Assembly: GCA_002685335.1 (NCBI GenBank)
Contig: NYWY01000042.1
Coordinates: 1 to 45,700 of the forward strand
Direction: 5' to 3'
DNA length: 45,700 nt
From: Planctomycetaceae bacterium
Lineage (GTDB): Bacteria > Planctomycetota > Phycisphaerae > Phycisphaerales > SM1A02
Below the pieces are notes generated by a model. It ran no database searches. It was not told the DNA's origin and saw only the letters and a list, made by a program, of their open reading frames with translations. This document shows, piece by piece, positions 7,464 through 16,226 of this stretch. The number at the start of each line of letters is the position of its first letter. Position 1 is the stretch's first letter. The position numbers and the translations under genes are program-made.

Positions 7464-8858
7464 TCAGGTGGTCGCGTTCCATGGGCCCTGGATCGCGAGG
7501 GTCAGGCCTTGTTGCTGGATGTTCGCGAAGAGCGTCGAACCGTCCGGGCTGAAGCAGACGCCGGCGATCTCACTCAGGCTCACCCGATTCATCGCGAACC
7601 GATCCAGACGACCGTCCGGTCGAATCCGGACCACGCCATCGCCCAGGAGACTGTCTTCGCTCACGAAGAGATCCCCGGAAGGTGCGATGGTCAGGTTGTC
7701 GGCGTTCTTGAGAATGCCGCCGGTCTGGGACTCCACGAACAGTTCCAGGGTCCCGGGATTCTCCGCTTCCTCGGAGGCGCCCTCGGCTGGTGACGGGCGG
7801 TAGCGGAAGATCTGCCCGATCCGGGAGGCGCCGCCGGTGGTGCAGGCGAAGTGAATCGAATCGTGGCCGGTCCAGATGCCCTCGCCGCGGGCGAAGCGGG
7901 CGGCACCCGCATCGAAGGCCCGGAAGCGGAGATCGTCCTCGGGGGCCTCGACGTCTTCAAGGTCGATCCAGGAGACCTCGAGCTTCGTGCCGGTGGTCAC
8001 CGCGGGTCTTTCGGTCGCGGGGTCGATCCAGTTCCGGGTGTCCAGTGACGGCTGGTCGCGGATGACCATGGCCTGGAGTCGACCGCCTTCGGCGAGTCGC
8101 CCCGGCTGGTGCGGCACGAACCGGTACAGAACCCCGTCGTTGCGATCCTCGGTGAGGTAGACGCATCGACCGTCCGGAGAGACGGTGATCGCTTCATGAT
8201 TGAACCGGCCCATCGCCTTGAGTGGTCGGGCCGCCACGAGATTCACCCGCGAACTCGCGGGGACTTCGAAGCACCAGCCATGGTCGGCCGCGCAGCGTTC
8301 GTTCGCTCGCTGGGTCCACTCTTCGCAGGTGATCCAGGTGTTCCAGGGCGTCTTTCCACCAGCACAGTTCCGGCCGGTTCCCGCCAGCGAGAGGAAGTGA
8401 CGGATCACCTCGCCGGAAGCGGGATCGTAGACGACGTTGGTGGTCCCGCCGAGCGGGGGGCCGCCATCGCGCCCCCGATCGTGGAGCAGGCCCGGATCGA
8501 GTCGGGAGAGCCGTTCGGAGCTCGGCCCGAAAGGGCCGAGGTTCGGATCGGAGTCGATACCCACTTCATGATTGCGAACCAGGACCACCCGGCCGGCGCC
8601 GCCATCAAAGGCGGCCATGCCATCGTGGAGGCCGGGGACCAGGAAGCCGTCGGTCATCTCCTCGCCCCAGCGGGAGATGATCCGGTAGCTGAAGCCCTCG
8701 GGGAGATCGAGAATCCCCCCGGGATCGGCCACGAGTCTTCCGTAGGCTTCGTCTCCGGCGGTCTCGAGGAGTCCCGCAGTGGCGGCTCGACCGAGGCCGG
8801 TGAACCCGGCGGCGGTCGCGGTGAGGCCTCGCATGAACTCTCGTCGGCTGGTGATCAT
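7464..8858 (-). CDS. PhoX/DUF839-family protein, Tat-exported
   Basis: 464 aa. The N-terminus MITSRREFMRGLTATAAGF is a twin-arginine signal (Arg5-Arg6), predicting folded export to the periplasm. The body matches the PhoX-like alkaline phosphatase family (DUF839): 'EGFSYRIISRWGEEMTDG' near the start, 'VLVRNHEVG', 'GGTTNVVYDPASGEV', 'NCAGGKTPWNTWITCEEW', 'RFNHEAITVSPDGRCVYLTE' and 'PDNLTIAPSGDLFVSED'-like beta-propeller blades. Known PhoX enzymes use Ca2+ and Fe3+ to hydrolyse phosphomonoesters. Many family members are untested, so phosphatase activity is inferred. It is 83 bp downstream of the FG-GAP gene on the same strand. Confidence 0.85.
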   Translation of the reverse strand: MITSRREFMRGLTATAAGFTGLGRAATAGLLETAGDEAYGRLVADPGGILDLPEGFSYRIISRWGEEMTDGFLVPGLHDGMAAFDGGAGRVVLVRNHEVGIDSDPNLGPFGPSSERLSRLDPGLLHDRGRDGGPPLGGTTNVVYDPASGEVIRHFLSLAGTGRNCAGGKTPWNTWITCEEWTQRANERCAADHGWCFEVPASSRVNLVAARPLKAMGRFNHEAITVSPDGRCVYLTEDRNDGVLYRFVPHQPGRLAEGGRLQAMVIRDQPSLDTRNWIDPATERPAVTTGTKLEVSWIDLEDVEAPEDDLRFRAFDAGAARFARGEGIWTGHDSIHFACTTGGASRIGQIFRYRPSPAEGASEEAENPGTLELFVESQTGGILKNADNLTIAPSGDLFVSEDSLLGDGVVRIRPDGRLDRFAMNRVSLSEIAGVCFSPDGSTLFANIQQQGLTLAIQGPWNATT

Positions 8859-8941
8859 CGGAACATGAAAGCCCTCAAGGGTCGCATGATCAAGGTTGGA
8901 ATCGGAAGATGTGTCCGTTTCCGGTCGATTCGGCTCCGTCT

Positions 8942-11275
8942 TCAGCCGCCCTCGTCCACCACCATCTGCGGATAGACGAGGATCCGATCGTGGGCGACCA
9001 GCACCATGTCGTCGGCGCCGTCGCCGGTGACGTCCGCGATCAGGACTTCGCGGGGTTCGTATTCCCGCGGCTCTCCGCCCGAGAAGATCTTCGATTCGAA
9101 GATGGTGAAGCCGGTCATCGGATGGAGGACTCCACGGTCGCTGAAACTCAGGATGTCCACGGCCTGGCGGCCTGCGTCCAGAGTCACCAGGTCGGTGCGT
9201 CCGTCGCCGTTGAGATCTCCGGGGCCGATCTCGTGGGGCACGGTGCGGTTGTCGTCGGGCCGCCAGCCGGTGGTTTCCACCAGTCCGGGCCGATCGCCCT
9301 CGAGGCCGACCACCGCGAACGCGTCCTTGCCGATGAGGAGGAGATCCTCGAGTTCATCGCCGTTTCCCGAACCTCCTGCGAATGCACCCCGCTCGATCGA
9401 ATCGGGGACCAGGCCTCGAATCGGAATCTCGTCGGTCACCATCCAACCGTCGCCGGCTCGTTCGAAGATCAGAAGGCGTCGGCCCTCCCGGTCCGCCGCG
9501 ACCAGTCGATCGTCGAGCACCGACACCGCGACCAGCTTGGACTTGCCGTCGGCATTCAACTGCGACACCACCCGCCAGCCGGTCTCCGCGTCGAATCGGA
9601 CCGCTCGCACGTAGTTGCGATCCGCGATCAGGAGTTCTTCGGCTCCGTCGCCGTCCGCATCGAAACGTCCGGTGTTGCCGGCTCCGGCGGCGCTGACCAG
9701 CCCGAATTGCGGCATGTCCTCCTTGTCGAGTCGGGTGAATCCGTCCTCTCCGCCCCGAAGCAGGATCATCGGGCGGTCCTCGGTGAACAGCAGCAGGTCC
9801 GTGATCCCGTCGTGATCGGCATCGAGGTCGAGGATCGAGTCGGGACCTCGAGTCGCGCGGCCGAGGTCGACCACGACGGTCTCACCCGCGTCGGGGGCGA
9901 GCGGGACAAGGTCGAGGGCGAAGTTGCGATCGTTCTTGGCGATCACCGCGAGGGTCGGTCCGGCGGAGGTTTCGACCAGCTTCATACCGGTGGGTTCGTG
10001 ACCACTGGGAAGGGCGATGGGTTCGGGGAATCCGATGCCGTCCGAGGTGGCGGTCGCTCGTCCGACCACGCCTTCCTCGGCGCTGAGCACGAAGACCTCG
10101 GCCACGCCGTCGCCGTCGATGTCGCCGGCTTCGACCGCGTCGGGCTGTGCGAAACTCGGATGGGACCGCGAGCCACCGAGCCCGCGTCCGGCGACCTGGC
10201 TCCACGCGGCGATCGCATTGCGTTCACGATCCGTGGCGAGGACGTCGAGCAGGCCGTCCCCGTCCAGGTCGACCACCGCGACGTCCCGTTTTCGCTGGCC
10301 GGGATCGGGGAAGCCATGGACCTGGAAGGACGGTTCGGCATTCGCCGCGCCGTCGGATCTGAACTGGTGGACCACGAGCCGTCGGGTCGGACGTTCGATG
10401 ACCGCGAGTCGAGCGGCTTCATCACCGGGAAGGCGGACGGAGGAGGCTTCGACCAGGGGAGGCATCTCGAATCGCAACTGTGGCCCGAAGGTCTTGCGGC
10501 CTTCCTGGCGGCTGGCCAGCCAGAGTCGAATCGGTGATTCGTCGTCATTCACGACGCCGGCGATGTCCAGCAGGCCGTCGCCGTCGTAGTCGTCGACCAG
10601 GATCGCGATCACGCGATCGTCGCCGGCGGTCAACTCGAGCGGAGTCGCGAGACGGCCGTCCGTCTCGAGCGGCCAGATCCGAATCCGACCCTCGGCCAGC
10701 GAGGCCACTTCGAGTGGACCATCCGATCCGGCGATGTCCGCGACCACGAGTCCGTCCCGGGTCGGCGAGAGACCCCGCACTCGGTTTCGGCGAAGGGACT
10801 CGAAGGTCGAGGGTGCCGACTGGCGAAAGACCTGGAGGGTGTCGGGGCGTCCGGCCAGCACGATGTCGAGGCGGCCATCGCCGTCCACATCGACGACATC
10901 GAGATCGGCGATCTCCACTCCGACCGGGATCTCGATGCGTTCGAATCGCCAGTGCTCGGGAAGTTCGTTCACCTGTCTCGGGGGCCGAATGTCCTCCGGG
11001 GTGGCGTCCGCGCGTTGCCTGAGTACTTCGATCCGACTCTTGTGATTGTTGCCGACCACCAGGTCGACCAGTCCGTCTCCGTCGATGTCCCGGGTGATCA
11101 CCGGCCCCAGACCGGGGCCGACGGGGACCGCTTCGAGCGGATCGAAGCCGAAGTGAGCCGCGGTCTCCGCATCCTGAGCGAGACCCGGGGCCGAGAGCCC
11201 GGTGAGCACCACGGCGGTGATGATCGCGCCTCCGACGGGGGTGGAAGGACGGTTCGAGTGTCGGTTGGACGTCAT
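8942..11275 (-). CDS. Secreted FG-GAP/VCBS repeat protein
   Basis: 777 aa with an N-terminal signal peptide ('GGAIITAVVLTGLSAPGLAQ', cut near residue 34). At least nine calcium-loop motifs of FG-GAP type are visible along the chain, for example 'DIDGDGLVDLVVG', 'DVDGDGRLDIVLAG', 'DYDGDGLLDIAGV', 'DLDGDGLLDVLA', 'DIDGDGVAEVFVLS', 'DADGDGAEELLIA' and 'DLNGDGRTDLVTLD'. This predicts one or two integrin-alpha-like beta-propellers outside the cytoplasm. No catalytic domain is seen, so the function is probably binding or structural. AGGAG six bases before the ATG supports the start. It may share a transcript with the PhoX-like gene that follows. Confidence 0.85.
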   Translation of the reverse strand: MTSNRHSNRPSTPVGGAIITAVVLTGLSAPGLAQDAETAAHFGFDPLEAVPVGPGLGPVITRDIDGDGLVDLVVGNNHKSRIEVLRQRADATPEDIRPPRQVNELPEHWRFERIEIPVGVEIADLDVVDVDGDGRLDIVLAGRPDTLQVFRQSAPSTFESLRRNRVRGLSPTRDGLVVADIAGSDGPLEVASLAEGRIRIWPLETDGRLATPLELTAGDDRVIAILVDDYDGDGLLDIAGVVNDDESPIRLWLASRQEGRKTFGPQLRFEMPPLVEASSVRLPGDEAARLAVIERPTRRLVVHQFRSDGAANAEPSFQVHGFPDPGQRKRDVAVVDLDGDGLLDVLATDRERNAIAAWSQVAGRGLGGSRSHPSFAQPDAVEAGDIDGDGVAEVFVLSAEEGVVGRATATSDGIGFPEPIALPSGHEPTGMKLVETSAGPTLAVIAKNDRNFALDLVPLAPDAGETVVVDLGRATRGPDSILDLDADHDGITDLLLFTEDRPMILLRGGEDGFTRLDKEDMPQFGLVSAAGAGNTGRFDADGDGAEELLIADRNYVRAVRFDAETGWRVVSQLNADGKSKLVAVSVLDDRLVAADREGRRLLIFERAGDGWMVTDEIPIRGLVPDSIERGAFAGGSGNGDELEDLLLIGKDAFAVVGLEGDRPGLVETTGWRPDDNRTVPHEIGPGDLNGDGRTDLVTLDAGRQAVDILSFSDRGVLHPMTGFTIFESKIFSGGEPREYEPREVLIADVTGDGADDMVLVAHDRILVYPQMVVDEGG

Positions 11276-11394
11276 CGAGGGCTCCTGACGGGTGCGAAAT
11301 CAAGCGGGCACCGGGGTTCCCGCGGTTCGGAGATCATTCGGGGAGAATCCTCCCCGGGCGGATATAGTAACCGGCCGACCAAGGAGTCCCGCAC

Positions 11395-12390
11395 ATGCTG
11401 ATCCGATCCACCGCGTCATTTCTCATCATTGCATGCCTTGCCACCGCCATCACGGGTGCCGATCCGACGACGGTCGCCGTCGAGGATGAGATTCGTGACG
11501 TCATCCGACTGAAGGATGGCGGCGAGGTTCGGGGCGAGATTGTGAAGCGTGACGATCGCGGCATCTGGATCGATGTCGGTCCGACCGTGGTGCGTTTCGA
11601 TCTCGATCAGGTCGAGGAGATCACCGGCGGGGTCGGCGGCCCCGCGGTCGCGGCCGATTCCAGCACCCTCTTCTCGGTGGCGATCGACCCGGTCGAACTG
11701 AGCCCCAAGGAACACGCCCGCATCATCGGACCCGCGGTCATCAAGGTGTCGACGCCCAGTGGCCTCGGTTCGGGGGTCATCATCTCCCCCGACGGACATG
11801 CGATCACCAACGCCCACGTGGTCCAGCGCGAGTCCGCGCTGCGAGCGACCGTCTGGTTCCCGCTCGGAGACGGCACGCTCCGCCGAACCGACATCGACGA
11901 CGTCGAACTGATCGCGGTGAACAATCATCTCGATCTCGCACTCATCCGAATCGAACACCCCGACGGTCGGCCGTTCGATTTTGCGCCGATCCAGGATCTC
12001 GAGGAACTGGAGATCGGGCAGCCGGTCTTCGCGATCGGAAATCCGCTCGGGCTCGAGCGCACCCTCACGCAGGGGGTCATCTCGACCACGCAGCGGAACT
12101 TCAACGGACTGACCTACATCCAGACCGACACGCCGATCAATCCCGGGAACAGCGGCGGGCCGCTTTTCAACACCCGCGGCGAGGTCATCGGCATCACCAA
12201 CATGGGAATCCTCGGGGGGGAAGCCCTGGGCTTCGCGATCCCGGCCCGGTACGTCAAGGACTTCGTTCGTAATCGCGAGGCGTTCGCCTACGACCGCAGC
12301 AATCCGAACAGCGGCCACATCTATCATCATCCCCCGACGCGACGGCTCCCCGGGGGCCCTGCGATCCTCGACGACGACAGCAGCGGCTGA
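11395..12390 (+). CDS. Secreted trypsin-like serine protease (S1C-type, no PDZ)
   Basis: 331 aa. A signal peptide (residues 1-22) is followed by a small beta domain, 'IRLKDGGEVRGEIVKRDDRG', of the kind common at the start of planctomycete exported proteins. The protease domain then shows the full triad: 'ITNAHVV' (His141), 'NNHLDLALIRI' (Asp180) and 'NPGNSGGPLF' (Ser253). It resembles HtrA/DegP proteases but ends soon after the protease domain with a short His/Pro/Asp-rich tail and no PDZ domain. AAGGAG eight bases before the ATG is the ribosome binding site, and TATAGT (11363-11368) is a candidate -10 box. The next gene starts 69 bp downstream and may be co-transcribed. Confidence 0.9.
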   Translation: MLIRSTASFLIIACLATAITGADPTTVAVEDEIRDVIRLKDGGEVRGEIVKRDDRGIWIDVGPTVVRFDLDQVEEITGGVGGPAVAADSSTLFSVAIDPVELSPKEHARIIGPAVIKVSTPSGLGSGVIISPDGHAITNAHVVQRESALRATVWFPLGDGTLRRTDIDDVELIAVNNHLDLALIRIEHPDGRPFDFAPIQDLEELEIGQPVFAIGNPLGLERTLTQGVISTTQRNFNGLTYIQTDTPINPGNSGGPLFNTRGEVIGITNMGILGGEALGFAIPARYVKDFVRNREAFAYDRSNPNSGHIYHHPPTRRLPGGPAILDDDSSG

Positions 12391-12459
12391 ACTTCTCCGC
12401 ACCCTGCGATCACCCTTCGACCTCACTTCGCTTCACTCCGCCCCTCGGAACATCATTCA

Positions 12460-14268
12460 ATGCGACTCCGCACGACCCTCATCGCCGCCGGACTGGTCCC
12501 GGCTCTTTCGACCTTCGTCCTCGCCGAGGATCTGGTCCGCATCGTCGACATCGCCCCCAAGGGGACGTTCATGGTCATTGGTGCCAACGACATCGATGCG
12601 ACCTGCAAGAACTTCAACGCCACTCCACTCGCCGGCCTGCTGCAGACCGACATGGCGAAGAAGGCGCTCGGCGATCAGATGCCGGAGCCTTTCCAACAGA
12701 TGTCCGCGATGCTCGAGGGCGAAGGTCTCGGCGATGCGATGACCATGCCCGCGGCGATGGGCCTGGCGCTGTACGCCGATCTGGATGAAGAGACCGGGAT
12801 GGCCCGGGCGTTCATGGTCGGCTTCTCCCAGTGGAAGGGCGATGGCGAGAATGCCGGCAAGATGATGGACTTCCTCACCCGACAGGGCGTGGATGCCGGC
12901 AAGATGGAAATCGATCTGAAGGAGATCCGAGGCCGCGAGGTCATGGTGATCGAGATGATCGAGGAGGATGACCAGGACATGCCGGAGGACGACTTCGGTG
13001 GTGGTGGAATGGATGCCATGATGATGTTCGGCGATCCCAGCGAGATGGCCCCGGACTTCTCCACCATGTTCGTGACTCGTGACGGTGGACGAGTGCTGTT
13101 CGCCAACGACCCGCTCGCGATCGACGACGCACTGGCATGCATGGACGGGGATCGGGACCGGACGCTGGCCTCGACCGAGGACTGGAAGAACACCGAGACC
13201 CAGCTGGGCGATCCCGATGCCTTCATGCTTCTGCGGACCGACCCGCTGCAGGAGCTTCTCGCCCCGATGTTCATGGGGCCGCTCGGTCTGGTGAAGCCCA
13301 TGATCGCGGAGGTCTTCGGAGACGTTCGTGGCTACGGATTCGGTGCTTCGGTCCCCTCCGAGGCCGGTGCCGTGTCGATGACCATGACTGCTTCGATCCT
13401 CGCTCCCGGCAACAAGGAAGGGCTTCTGGGACTCTTCAACGAGACCGCCGCCACCGGTCAGATGCCTCCCAAGGTCATCACCGGCGATGCGATGGGCTAC
13501 GGTCGCCTCAACGTGGACTTCAAGGGACTGGTGCCCCTTGCGGATCGGATCACCGCGGCGATGCCGATGGGTGGCGAGGAGATGGAGATGGCGATCCAGC
13601 AGTTCGGGCCGATGGTCGAGGCCGGACTTTCCACCATGGGGCCGGCGGTCCACGTGATCTCGACGGTCTCCCGGCCGATCGAACTCGACAGTGCCGCGAC
13701 CACCTTCTTGATTCCGTCGAACGATCCCGAGAAGGTCCAGCCGCTGTTGTCCATGTTCGGACCCGGCATGAATCTCGAACCTCGTGACTTCCTTGGAGAG
13801 ACGCTCTGGAGCAGCGAGGTCGACGGGATGGCCGCCGCGGTGGCGGGAAACTGGGTCGTGCTTGGCAGCCCCCGCGGCGTCGAGCAGGTCATTCGCGGTC
13901 TGGGCGCCGGTGGTGACGGTCATGACCTCGCCAGCGTCGCGGCGTTCTCCGACGCGGTGGGGCTTCTCCCCGACGGCGACTCCGTCGGCTGGGGATGGAC
14001 CGACCTGGTCTCGTCCTATGCGGTGCAGCGAGAGAACATGCAGAACATCATGGAGATGCTCGGTGGTGGGGGCTTCGATGAATTCGCCCCCGATGCCGGT
14101 CTCGAAGCGGAGCAGATGGATGTGATGCTCGAACTCTTCGAGGAGCTCGGTCCCGAGGAGCTTGCCCGCTACGTGGGACCCATGGTCTGGAACTTCACGT
14201 CGGACGACCTCGGTTGGGTCTACCGCCAGTGGGCCCTCGCGCCCGAGGATCAGGGCAAGGGCCGCTGA
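12460..14268 (+). CDS. Exported methionine-rich protein of unknown function
   Basis: 602 aa with a signal peptide ('MRLRTTLIAAGLVPALSTFV', cut after 'LAE'). The mature part is unusually rich in Met and acidic residues, for example 'GGGGMDAMMMFGDPSEM' and repeated 'GEEMEMAIQ'-like runs. The layout (alternating strands and helices, 'GRVLFANDPLAIDDALACMD') is loosely like the DUF3352 group of secreted planctomycete proteins, but I cannot assign a family with confidence. It lies between a secreted protease and an alpha/beta hydrolase, and a terminator follows it, so it probably ends a two-gene unit with the protease. Confidence 0.75.
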   Translation: MRLRTTLIAAGLVPALSTFVLAEDLVRIVDIAPKGTFMVIGANDIDATCKNFNATPLAGLLQTDMAKKALGDQMPEPFQQMSAMLEGEGLGDAMTMPAAMGLALYADLDEETGMARAFMVGFSQWKGDGENAGKMMDFLTRQGVDAGKMEIDLKEIRGREVMVIEMIEEDDQDMPEDDFGGGGMDAMMMFGDPSEMAPDFSTMFVTRDGGRVLFANDPLAIDDALACMDGDRDRTLASTEDWKNTETQLGDPDAFMLLRTDPLQELLAPMFMGPLGLVKPMIAEVFGDVRGYGFGASVPSEAGAVSMTMTASILAPGNKEGLLGLFNETAATGQMPPKVITGDAMGYGRLNVDFKGLVPLADRITAAMPMGGEEMEMAIQQFGPMVEAGLSTMGPAVHVISTVSRPIELDSAATTFLIPSNDPEKVQPLLSMFGPGMNLEPRDFLGETLWSSEVDGMAAAVAGNWVVLGSPRGVEQVIRGLGAGGDGHDLASVAAFSDAVGLLPDGDSVGWGWTDLVSSYAVQRENMQNIMEMLGGGGFDEFAPDAGLEAEQMDVMLELFEELGPEELARYVGPMVWNFTSDDLGWVYRQWALAPEDQGKGR

Positions 14269-14307
14269 TCGGATTTCGAACCGGACATCGGTCGATACGA
14301 CTGTCTG

Positions 14308-14336
14308 GAAGGCGTCGAGTTCTGCTCGACGCCTTC
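14308..14336 (+). terminator. Intrinsic terminator after the Met-rich protein gene
   Basis: A perfect 12-bp stem (GAAGGCGTCGAG / CTCGACGCCTTC) with a five-base TTCTG loop is followed by TCTTT. It lies 40 bases after the stop codon. The T-run is short, which is common in high-GC genomes. Confidence 0.75.
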
Positions 14337-14359
14337 TCTTTGGGTTAGCGTTCCGATCC

Positions 14360-15244
14360 ATGGGTCTTCTCATTCTTTTTCTCGCCGCCGGCTTCGTGGT
14401 CCTCATCGCCCTGGTGATGGCGACCATGCAGGAGTCGATTCATCCTCGTCGCCGGGCCACCGGGTGGGCGCTGGGAGTGGGATGGCCGATCGACCCGGCT
14501 GGCGTCGACTGTGATTTCGAAGAGTGGACGCTTGACCGCCCCGGAGGCGTTCGACTGCCGGTCTGGGACGTGATCGGCCATCGCGAGGATGGACCGATTC
14601 TGGTTCTGGTTCATGGATTCGGTCGTTCCCGGCTCACCTGGCTGCCACACCTCGAGGAATGGCGGAATCGAGGAAGCCGCGTGGTCATGATCGATCTTCG
14701 GGGTCATGGCGAAGCGCTGCCCGACGGTGCCGGTCTCGGGGATGCCGACGTCGATGATCTGGTGGCCCTGGTCGAAGTCCTGGCTCCGGCCAGGAGAACG
14801 GGGACCCCGGTGGTGGTGGTGGGCCGAAGTCTCGGCGCTTCGGTGGGGATCCTGGCCGCGGCGGAGGCCGAGGCGATTCATGCGGTGATCGCGGTCGCGC
14901 CCTACGAGACCCTGGCGGTTCCGATGGCCAGTCGAATCCGGCTTCGTGGACTACCGGTCTTTCCGGTGGTTCCGATCTCCATCCTGCTTCTGGGTCTTCG
15001 TGGTCGACGGGCTCGATCGACCCGGGACGCGGCTTCCCGTCTGAGGATTCCGTTGCTGGTGGTTCAGGGCGATGCGGATCAGATCAGTCCGCCGGGAGAT
15101 GCCCGGACCATCGCGGAGGCGGCCTCCAAGGGACGGTTCGAACTGGTACGAGGTGCCGGACACGGCGATCACTGGGATCTCGAACCCGAACGGCTCGACG
15201 CGGCGGTGGATGAGCTCTTCGATTCATTGACGCCGGTCCGGTAG
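14360..15244 (+). CDS. Alpha/beta hydrolase with N-terminal membrane anchor
   Basis: 294 aa. Residues 3-23 are a membrane anchor ('LLILFLAAGFVVLIALVMA'). The hydrolase core shows the oxyanion region 'VLVHGFGRSR' (83-91), the nucleophile elbow 'VVGRSLGAS' with Ser157, an acid in 'VVQGDADQISPP' (Asp238 or Asp240) and 'GAGHGDHWD' with His268. The substrate is unknown; likely an ester or amide processed at the membrane. The frame is open upstream to 14162, but that part overlaps the previous gene and the terminator, so the ATG at 14360 is the better start. It converges on the zinc-ribbon gene with a 19-bp gap. Confidence 0.85.
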   Translation: MGLLILFLAAGFVVLIALVMATMQESIHPRRRATGWALGVGWPIDPAGVDCDFEEWTLDRPGGVRLPVWDVIGHREDGPILVLVHGFGRSRLTWLPHLEEWRNRGSRVVMIDLRGHGEALPDGAGLGDADVDDLVALVEVLAPARRTGTPVVVVGRSLGASVGILAAAEAEAIHAVIAVAPYETLAVPMASRIRLRGLPVFPVVPISILLLGLRGRRARSTRDAASRLRIPLLVVQGDADQISPPGDARTIAEAASKGRFELVRGAGHGDHWDLEPERLDAAVDELFDSLTPVR

Positions 15245-15263
15245 GTGTCGTCCCGAGTCGGAC

Positions 15264-15416
15264 TCAACGAGCCTCGAAGATCCGACGTTCGGTTCCGCCC
15301 GGTCCGACCCGGACCGAGAGCGGCGCCGAACACCGAGGACATCGTCCTTCGTATCGGGTCGCCTCGCGATTCCTGGTCAACCGACCATAGGCATGACAGC
15401 AGCGAAACCAGATCAT
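15264..15416 (-). CDS. Small zinc-ribbon-type protein
   Basis: 50 aa. The sequence begins MIWFRCCHAYGRLTRN and continues with 'RYEGRCPRCSAPLSVRVGPG' and 'GTERRIFEA'. This matches a family of tiny planctomycete proteins of the form 'MIWFRC..-YGR..RN...YEGRCPRC....V.VGPGGT..R.F.A'. The CPRC pair and the Cys-Cys-His near residue 6 are probable metal ligands; the first knuckle lacks the usual CxxC spacing. The function is unknown; a structural zinc role is inferred. The open frame continues upstream to 15518, but the conserved N-terminus points to the ATG at 15416. Confidence 0.7.
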   Translation of the reverse strand: MIWFRCCHAYGRLTRNREATRYEGRCPRCSAPLSVRVGPGGTERRIFEAR

Positions 15417-15554
15417 CAGGAAGCGTTGGTCTGGGTTTCCCGTTCCGGGCGCATCGTTTCCCCGCCCGCCCGGTGACGGAATGCCATCGATGTCGACTCG
15501 GTCGCGAGGGTCGGGCATGGCGGGCAGGGTAGCGGTCCGAGCCCGAAGTGTCGA

Positions 15555-16226
15555 TCACGAAGGGGTGATCGGATCCCGTCCGCCCGCGCGGCACGCGTCG
15601 TCGATTCGATCGGCAAGCCGCCGGGCTTGCGAGATCGCGGTCGCGGTGTCGGCGGCGAGGGCTTCGGCTTCCGCCTCGGCCTCCGGCAGTCTTCGGAGAG
15701 CGTCCAGATTCACCTCGACGTTCCAGGCCGCGGCCTCGGCGGCGAGCGCCGTGAACCGTCCTGCGATCGCCAGATCACTCCGCAGCAGGCGGCTTGACCG
15801 GCCGACCAGTCGGGCAAGGTGATCGATGGTCCGGGAGGCCAGGCTGATGATGCGACGGGGGGGGTGAATGGCGCCGCGGACCGCATCGGCCCAGTGCTCC
15901 TGTCGCCGCGGGTCGTCCTCTGGGAGGGGCCAGAGGGCGGAGAGTCGCTCGAAGGCGTCGGCGTCCGCGTCGGCCAGCCGGAGGGCTTCCTCCCGGGTCG
16001 CTTGCAGGGAACGCTCGATCTCCTCGAGCAGGGCGTCGTGCGGGGCGAAGGTCTTCTTGCCTCGGGAGTACGCGATCGCCATGCCCCCGAGGGCCGCCGC
16101 GTGGGCGAGGGCGGAACCAGCGGCGGCCCCACCTCCCGGTACCGGTCGCTTCGCGGCCAGTTCGTCGAAGAACGTTTGGAGCGAGGACTCCGCAAAGGGC
16201 GGGCGTGATCCGGTGGATTCCGTCAC
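15555..16226 (-). CDS. Cyclodeaminase/cyclohydrolase (FTCD C-terminal) family protein
   Basis: 223 aa, the normal size for stand-alone members of the formiminotransferase-cyclodeaminase C-terminal family (FchA-like). The motif 'PVPGGGAAAGSALAHAAALG' near residues 28-47 is diagnostic, and the rest is all-helical with 'AWNVEVNLDAL' matching the family's later conserved block. Members act as formimino- or methenyl-tetrahydrofolate cyclodeaminase/cyclohydrolase in one-carbon metabolism. The ATG overlaps the pheT stop by four bases, so translation is probably coupled to pheT, although no functional link is known. Confidence 0.88.
   Translation of the reverse strand: MTESTGSRPPFAESSLQTFFDELAAKRPVPGGGAAAGSALAHAAALGGMAIAYSRGKKTFAPHDALLEEIERSLQATREEALRLADADADAFERLSALWPLPEDDPRRQEHWADAVRGAIHPPRRIISLASRTIDHLARLVGRSSRLLRSDLAIAGRFTALAAEAAAWNVEVNLDALRRLPEAEAEAEALAADTATAISQARRLADRIDDACRAGGRDPITPS

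Noticed and set aside
12457..14427. 656-aa minus-strand frame opposite the Met-rich gene
   Set aside because: It is His/Arg/Asp-rich without any motif or signal, and mirrors a plus-strand gene with a clear signal peptide and terminator.
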